Below are positions 7,592 through 10,135 of a stretch of 10,135 nucleotides of DNA, piece after piece; positions within the stretch are counted from its first letter, which is position 1, and each line of letters starts with the position of its first letter. Source of the DNA: Desulfosudis sp034189195 (lineage in GTDB: Bacteria > Desulfobacterota > Desulfobacteria > Desulfobacterales > Desulfosudaceae). Below the pieces are notes generated by a model. The model was not told where the DNA came from. It did no database searches and worked only from the letters and a program-made list of their open reading frames with translations. The stretch spans positions 1 through 10,135 of the forward strand of contig JAXHVI010000102.1 in NCBI GenBank assembly GCA_034189195.1, in the 5' to 3' direction. Made by a program: the position numbers and the translations under genes.

Positions 7592-7861
7592 CACCTGACG
7601 TACACAACCAAGGGGAACACGTCGAAAAGGAGACGGTCCGAATCCGTGGACGAGGTGCTGGCCCATACCCGGAAAGGCCACTCCATTATTCCGTTGAACC
7701 TGGTGATGGTCGATGAAAAAGGCATTGCCTAGCAGGTCACCGGCCGGTATCCCCTGCGCAAAAAAGGCCGGGGCCTGTGTCCCCCGCCGGGATGGACCGG
7801 TGAATACAGATGGGAGGGTTACCTGGACCCGGCCATGGCAGAGCGCATGACCGCCACATGA
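7592..7861 (+). pseudogene. Penicillin acylase (penicillin amidase)-family remnant, both ends missing and one in-frame stop
   Basis: Penicillin acylase-family proteins are secreted N-terminal-nucleophile amidases of about 700-850 residues. Here only an internal block survives. The plus-strand frame gives SVDEVLAHTRKGHSIIPLNL, then VMVDEKGIA, a TAG stop at 7730-7732, then QVTGRYPLRKKGRG, PPGWTGEYRWEGYLDP and a final TGA at 7859-7861. The TAG replaces the Trp of the family pattern I-x-W-Q-x-x-G-R-x-P-x-R, as expected for TGG to TAG, and PGWTGEY-W is highly characteristic of this family. Neither the conserved nucleophile region nor the signal peptide is present. The left edge of the homology is unclear; the frame is open from before 7592, but the family resemblance starts at about 7640. 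No start codon or Shine-Dalgarno suggests expression. I am fairly sure of the family and very sure that the gene is broken. Confidence 0.75.
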
Positions 7862-7896
7862 CAGGCAGCCGGACAATTTGAAATGGCAGAAGGCTC

Positions 7897-7912
7897 GCCC
7901 GAATAATCGGGC
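7897..7912. other. Small inverted repeat between two gene remnants
   Basis: GCCCGA-ATAA-TCGGGC is a perfect 6-bp stem with a 4-base loop. No T-run follows on either strand, so an intrinsic terminator is not supported; its role is unknown. Confidence 0.35.
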
Positions 7913-7930
7913 AGTCACACCGGAAGCTCA

Positions 7931-7947
7931 ATACCGATACCGATTTC
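7931..7947. repeat. Short ACCGAT hexamer repeat left of the hydrolase remnant
   Basis: ACCGAT occurs twice in tandem (7933-7944), followed by TTCAA. The hexamer style matches the larger CGATNN array on the other side of the hydrolase remnant at 8503-8532. Confidence 0.45.
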
Positions 7948-7969
7948 AACAATAAGGAAAGAGTTCGCC

Positions 7970-8378
7970 GTGCAGAGTTACCAGCACAGCATGGGGGTGT
8001 TGCTCAACAGGAACAACATCCGTATCTTCTATCGCAGCTGGACCGTTGATGAGCCGGTCGGTCTGGTCTTTCTCTGCCATGGCCTGGGCGAGCACTCCGG
8101 CCGGTACAGCCACCTGATTCAGGCGCTGCGGGGCCGGGGCACCGTGCCCCCTGCTGGTGTTTCACGGCGGCAACGACGCCATTGTGTCGCCCGACGGCAG
8201 CACAGCCTTTTATGAAAAGGCGGGCAGCACCGACAAAACCCTGAAAATCTTTTCCGGCCTGCGCCACGAAACCATGAACGAAACCCCGGAAAAACGGGAA
8301 CCGGTCCTGGAAATGGTATCCGGCTGGATACTGGACCACGTAAAAAACAGGGGCAGCACCGTGTGCCGCCCCTGTTGA
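7970..8378 (+). pseudogene. Monoacylglycerol lipase-type alpha/beta hydrolase with central deletion and a 1-base frameshift
   Basis: Intact members (Hydrolase_4, serine aminopeptidase S33/monoacylglycerol lipase group) have about 270-300 residues and a Ser-Asp-His triad. The first 59 codons, from GTG 7970 with AAGGAAAG upstream, give the N-terminal strands and oxyanion motif HGLGEHSGRY. The second block gives PLLVFHGGNDAIVSP with the triad Asp and GLRHETMNE with the triad His, ending ILDHVKNRGSTVCRPC. Everything between is missing, about 150 residues including the GxSxG nucleophile elbow, so it cannot be a catalytic lipase. The blocks meet at GTG followed by five C bases (8147-8151) and lie in different frames. 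Removing one C would give TVPLLVFHGG and a single 135-residue ORF, so the original deletion was probably in frame. As sequenced, the first frame stops at 8215. The last codons overlap a minus-strand terminator. Confidence 0.85.
8342..8375 (-). terminator. Rho-independent terminator, minus strand
   Basis: The hairpin at 8347-8375 has outer arms ACAGGGGC and GCCCCTGT (8 bp), one mismatch, 4 more pairs and a CGT loop. On the minus strand it is followed by six T bases (8347-8342), a classic intrinsic terminator. It lies about 175 bp beyond the relE stop and probably ends relBE transcription. On the plus strand no T-run follows, so it would serve the hydrolase remnant poorly, although it overlaps its tail. 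Confidence 0.78.
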
Positions 8379-8550
8379 TGGACAAAAAGGTTCGCCCCCC
8401 GTTCTTGCTCGTGCTCGTGCTCGAACCCTGATTTAATCAAGTGTCCGCTAAAAACGCCAATGCGAGAAACACAAGCGACGAAGCAATGGCCCGCGTTCTG
8501 ATCGATTTCGATCCCGATCCCGACACCGATGTCAATGAATAGTGTATGGG
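8379..8550. other. Gene-poor interval with simple repeats
   Basis: This stretch holds three GCTCGT/GCTCGA hexamers (8407-8424), a small palindrome TGATT-T-AATCA (8429-8439), and a CGATNN hexamer array (8503-8532). A 33-codon plus-strand frame (GTG 8441 to TAG 8542) ends in an acidic FDPDPDTD tail that is encoded by the hexamer array. It has no clear ribosome binding site and I do not call it a gene. Confidence 0.5.
8503..8532. repeat. CGATNN hexamer array, five units
   Basis: CGATTT, CGATCC, CGATCC, CGACAC and CGATGT follow each other in strict 6-bp register. It sits on the right of the hydrolase remnant, with a smaller related repeat on the left at 7931-7947. It is too short and too degenerate for CRISPR. 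Confidence 0.6.
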
Positions 8551-8811
8551 TCAGATTTCGCTCTTGTACACATCCTTCCGATGACCGATGCGAAGGATGA
8601 GGACATCCTGCCCCAACAGAGCATAGATCACCCTGTAGTCACCGGTGCGGTACTTTCGGAGGCCGGCAAACCGGCCCTTGAGTACGGAATTGGATTTTGG
8701 CTTTTTGACCAGTTCCGTCTCAATAAGGTCAAGAATTCGCTTCGCCTCGGGTTTTGAGAGCTTCTTGAGATCCCGGTGAACCGACTTTTTATAGACGACA
8801 TTATAAGCCAA
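8551..8811 (-). CDS. relE: RelE/ParE-superfamily toxin (probable mRNA interferase)
   Basis: An 86-residue toxin of a type II toxin-antitoxin pair. RelE-type toxins cut mRNA in the ribosomal A site when free of the antitoxin. The chain starts with a basic helical part (MAYNVVYKKSVHRDLKKL) and continues into the core sheet LKGRFAGLRKYRTGDYRVIY. It ends in ILRIGHRKDVYK, where a basic cluster and a late Tyr follow the RelE active-site pattern; this favours RNase activity over ParE-type gyrase poisoning, though homology alone cannot prove it. Length is normal and the frame is intact. ATG 8811 overlaps the end of the antitoxin gene by 11 bp, the usual antitoxin-first coupled arrangement. A minus-strand intrinsic terminator lies downstream at 8342-8375. 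High confidence in the superfamily, moderate in the exact activity. Confidence 0.9.
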   Translation of the reverse strand: MAYNVVYKKSVHRDLKKLSKPEAKRILDLIETELVKKPKSNSVLKGRFAGLRKYRTGDYRVIYALLGQDVLILRIGHRKDVYKSEI

Positions 8812-9019
8812 GAGACTTCCTCATCTCTTTGGCCGAGACGACCTCGTCTGCTTTGTCGTGAAGCCTGTCCAGGGCAATCTGAAGGTCGGCAAAATCCTCG
8901 ATATAGGACTCCAGGGCCTTCTGAATAATGAAAGACCGGGGTCTTTCCGTCTCCCTGGCGATGCTGTCGAGCTGATTGGCAAGGGTCTCGGGGAGCCGTA
9001 CTGAAATTGCCGTACGCAT
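8801..9019 (-). CDS. relB: Ribbon-helix-helix antitoxin of the RelE toxin
   Basis: A 72-residue antitoxin. The N-terminal half is a ribbon-helix-helix DNA-binding domain: the strand TAISVRLPETLANQLDSIA, then ETERPRSFIIQKALESYIED, matching the CopG/RHH pattern of an alternating hydrophobic strand followed by two helices. The second half (FADLQIALDRLHDKADEVVSAKEMRKSLGL) would wrap around the toxin. ATG 9019 has a perfect AGGAGG six bases upstream, stronger than the toxin signal and consistent with antitoxin excess. The relE start overlaps its last codons. A near-consensus promoter and a palindromic operator lie immediately upstream, fitting the autoregulation known for such pairs. The gene symbol reflects role rather than close sequence identity to E. 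coli RelB. Confidence 0.88.
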   Translation of the reverse strand: MRTAISVRLPETLANQLDSIARETERPRSFIIQKALESYIEDFADLQIALDRLHDKADEVVSAKEMRKSLGL

Positions 9020-9024
9020 GGCGC

Positions 9025-9076
9025 ACCTCCTGTAATTTATGTATTACATTGTATGCAGGCGTATCGGTCTTGTCAA
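9025..9076 (-). promoter_or_regulatory. relBE promoter, operator and ribosome binding site
   Basis: On the minus strand, a perfect TTGACA (9076-9071), a 17-bp spacer and TACAAT (9053-9048) form a near-ideal sigma-70 promoter. Directly after it is the inverted repeat TGTAAT-ACATAA-ATTACA (9048-9031), which abuts the AGGAGGT ribosome binding site (9031-9025). ATGTA-A-TACAT, an overlapping palindrome, covers the same place. This is the expected operator site for a ribbon-helix-helix antitoxin. Confidence 0.8.
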
Positions 9077-9109
9077 GCCCGCTTTTCAAGGTGAAACAGC
9101 CCCGGCCGG

Positions 9110-9730
9110 CTATTTTTTAAGCTGTTTCTTGACGGATTTAACATATTTTCCAAAGTTGCGGTCTTTTTTTCTCTTCTCGACATAGGACATCTGGTAGAAC
9201 GCCGACTCCTGCCGCAGCTTGATGTAATTGTCATAGTGGGCCCGACTGATTGCGCCTGAATTTACCGCCTCAAGCACGGCGCAGCCGGGCTCGGCACCGC
9301 CGTCTTTTACCATGACAAGATACCGCTCCAGCCGGTTTACGTTGAAATCAAAATGGCAGGACTGGACAACAATCACGCAGTCCACGTTTGCCGCGATCAT
9401 CTGGTAGTCCACGACATCCCCGGCGGCCCTGCGGCGCAGCGTGCTTTTTCGCTCCAGGACCGCGCACACCCGGCCCAGGTCCCCGGCCGGGTCTTTTTCA
9501 ACGCACACCCAGTCCCCCACGGAGGGCAGTTCCTGGACCAGATGGTGGCGAAACAGATAACTGCCCGCCGTCTTTGCCCGAAAGGTGCCGGCCGGGTCCA
9601 TGACCAGCAGCAGGTCACGGTCCACCGCCACAACCCGGGCAATGGTATTCCCGGGCCCGCATTCAGCGGCCCTCTCTTCAAACCACTCATTCCAGCCCAG
9701 AGGAACCAGATCAGGGTATTGAAGTTTCAT
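9110..9730 (-). pseudogene. rsgA: RsgA (ribosome small subunit GTPase A) with the GTPase core deleted in frame
   Basis: RsgA is a circularly permuted GTPase that helps mature the 30S subunit; relatives have about 350 residues. This ORF has 206. Residues 1 to about 120 form the N-terminal OB-fold part (PLGWNEWFEE, ARVVAVDRDLLLVMDPAG, GSYLFRHHLVQELPSVGDWV, VLERKSTLRRRAAGD). After them comes the beginning of the G domain (NVDCVIVVQSCHFDFNVNRLERYLVM). The text then jumps at GGAEP (145-148) to GCAVLEAVNSGAISRAHYDNY and MSYVEKRKKDRNFGKYVKSV, the normal C-terminal tail. Lost are the TKxD motif, the GxxxxGKS P-loop, the switches and three of four zinc ligands; only Cys150, equivalent to the last ligand, remains. 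The start ATG 9730 with AGGTGA upstream is intact, so a GTPase-less protein could be made, but not a working RsgA. The identity of both halves is clear. Confidence 0.88.
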
Positions 9731-9731
9731 T

Positions 9732-9745
9732 TGTCACCTGTCACC
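9732..9745. repeat. 7-bp tandem duplication at the rsgA ribosome binding site
   Basis: TGTCACC occurs twice in tandem; on the minus strand it reads GGTGACA twice and includes the AGGTGA used as the rsgA Shine-Dalgarno. A small duplication, possibly by replication slippage. Confidence 0.5.
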
Positions 9746-10135
9746 AGAATATTCTATTTCGAGTTCGATATTAATTTTACACTGAAAAACCACCCCTACT
9801 TTTTTCCTGAACCCTAAAGTCTATTCTCTTGACGTGTCAATTGAAAAACATGGCATTGTCATGCGCCATAACGCAAAATTCAAATGACAGGGAGGCCGGT
9901 TGCCCTGCTTGTAGTGTGCCCGTAAGGGCATTGGAAATGGACGGTTTCAAACGCCTTACCCGTCACTACGAACAGGAAGGGGACATGAGAAATTTTTCTT
10001 CGTGATGTTGGCTCCCGCATTATTCTGACCGGGATTTCTTCGCTATTCTGACCATTTTCAAAAAGTTCCGGATTAAACCGACCTCGTTTGATTGCTTTTA
10101 TCTCCGGCAGGGTTTTTATCGTATTTTTTCCTTGA
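9746..10135. other. Lower-GC region without a recognisable gene
   Basis: About 390 bp with lower GC than the rest. Seen in it are a TTGAC-GT-GTCAA palindrome (9829-9840), a hairpin TGCCC-GTAA-GGGCA (9917-9930), and TATTCTGACC repeated at 10021-10030 and 10044-10053. A minus-strand frame is open from the right edge to TGA near 9886 (about 80 codons, including KTLPEIKAIKRGRFNPELF). I do not recognise it, and no homology is claimed. It may be an old mobile-element edge or the end of a gene beyond the window. Confidence 0.4.

Noticed and set aside
7583..7918. Minus-strand ORF of 111 codons
   Set aside because: The opposite strand carries the penicillin acylase block with a family-diagnostic motif, so this frame is incidental.
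9098..9119. GC-rich element followed by TTTTTT as a plus-strand terminator
   Set aside because: The best stem is only about 4 bp with a poor loop, and the T bases are the AAA AAA TAG end of rsgA on the other strand.
9353..9817. Plus-strand ORF of 154 codons opposite rsgA
   Set aside because: Shadow of the RsgA N-terminal domain; no motif or ribosome binding site.

Overview
The window holds the start of a Gram-negative dcw (division and cell wall) operon on the minus strand. Next to it are a divergent tRNA-thiolation-type gene on the plus strand and then about 2.6 kb of accessory DNA that is largely decaying. The GC-rich coding DNA, meso-diaminopimelate-type MurE, the mraZ-rsmH-ftsL-ftsI-murE-murF order and the style of the proteins suggest a Desulfobacterota (Desulfobacterales-like, sulfate-reducer-type) genome. 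That placement is inference from protein flavour and was not tested by a search.

Positions 1-6318 (minus strand, read from right to left): a promoter with a triple 10-bp repeat operator, then mraZ, rsmH, a small ftsL-type gene, ftsI, murE and murF, which runs off the left edge. The genes are packed with gaps of 1 to 16 bp or ATGA overlaps, so they almost certainly form one transcript. MraZ is the likely autoregulator, RsmH methylates 16S rRNA, FtsL and FtsI belong to the septal machinery, and MurE and MurF make the UDP-MurNAc-pentapeptide precursor.

Positions 6319-7494: a divergent intergenic region, then a 331-residue PP-loop ATPase related to MnmA-type tRNA 2-thiouridylases. Its C-terminal extension resembles the NFACT-R-like RNA-binding module. 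The pairing of domains is known from comparative genomics, but the RNA target of this family is not known to me.

Positions 7495-9730: a zone of gene decay. It contains an approximately 90-codon scrap of a penicillin acylase-family enzyme with an internal TAG. Next is a monoacylglycerol-lipase-type alpha/beta hydrolase that has lost its middle, including the nucleophile, and carries an extra C at the junction. An intact RelE/RHH toxin-antitoxin pair follows on the minus strand with a near-consensus promoter and operator. Last is an rsgA gene whose GTPase core has been removed in frame. Short hexamer repeats flank the hydrolase remnant.

Positions 9731-10135: lower-GC DNA without a recognisable gene. 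It has a pair of 10-bp direct repeats and small palindromes that could mark an old mobile-element edge. I did not find a convincing new multi-gene system. The strongest leads are the PP-loop/NFACT-R-like protein, the two hollowed-out genes, and the MraZ operator overlapping the transcription start and ribosome binding site.
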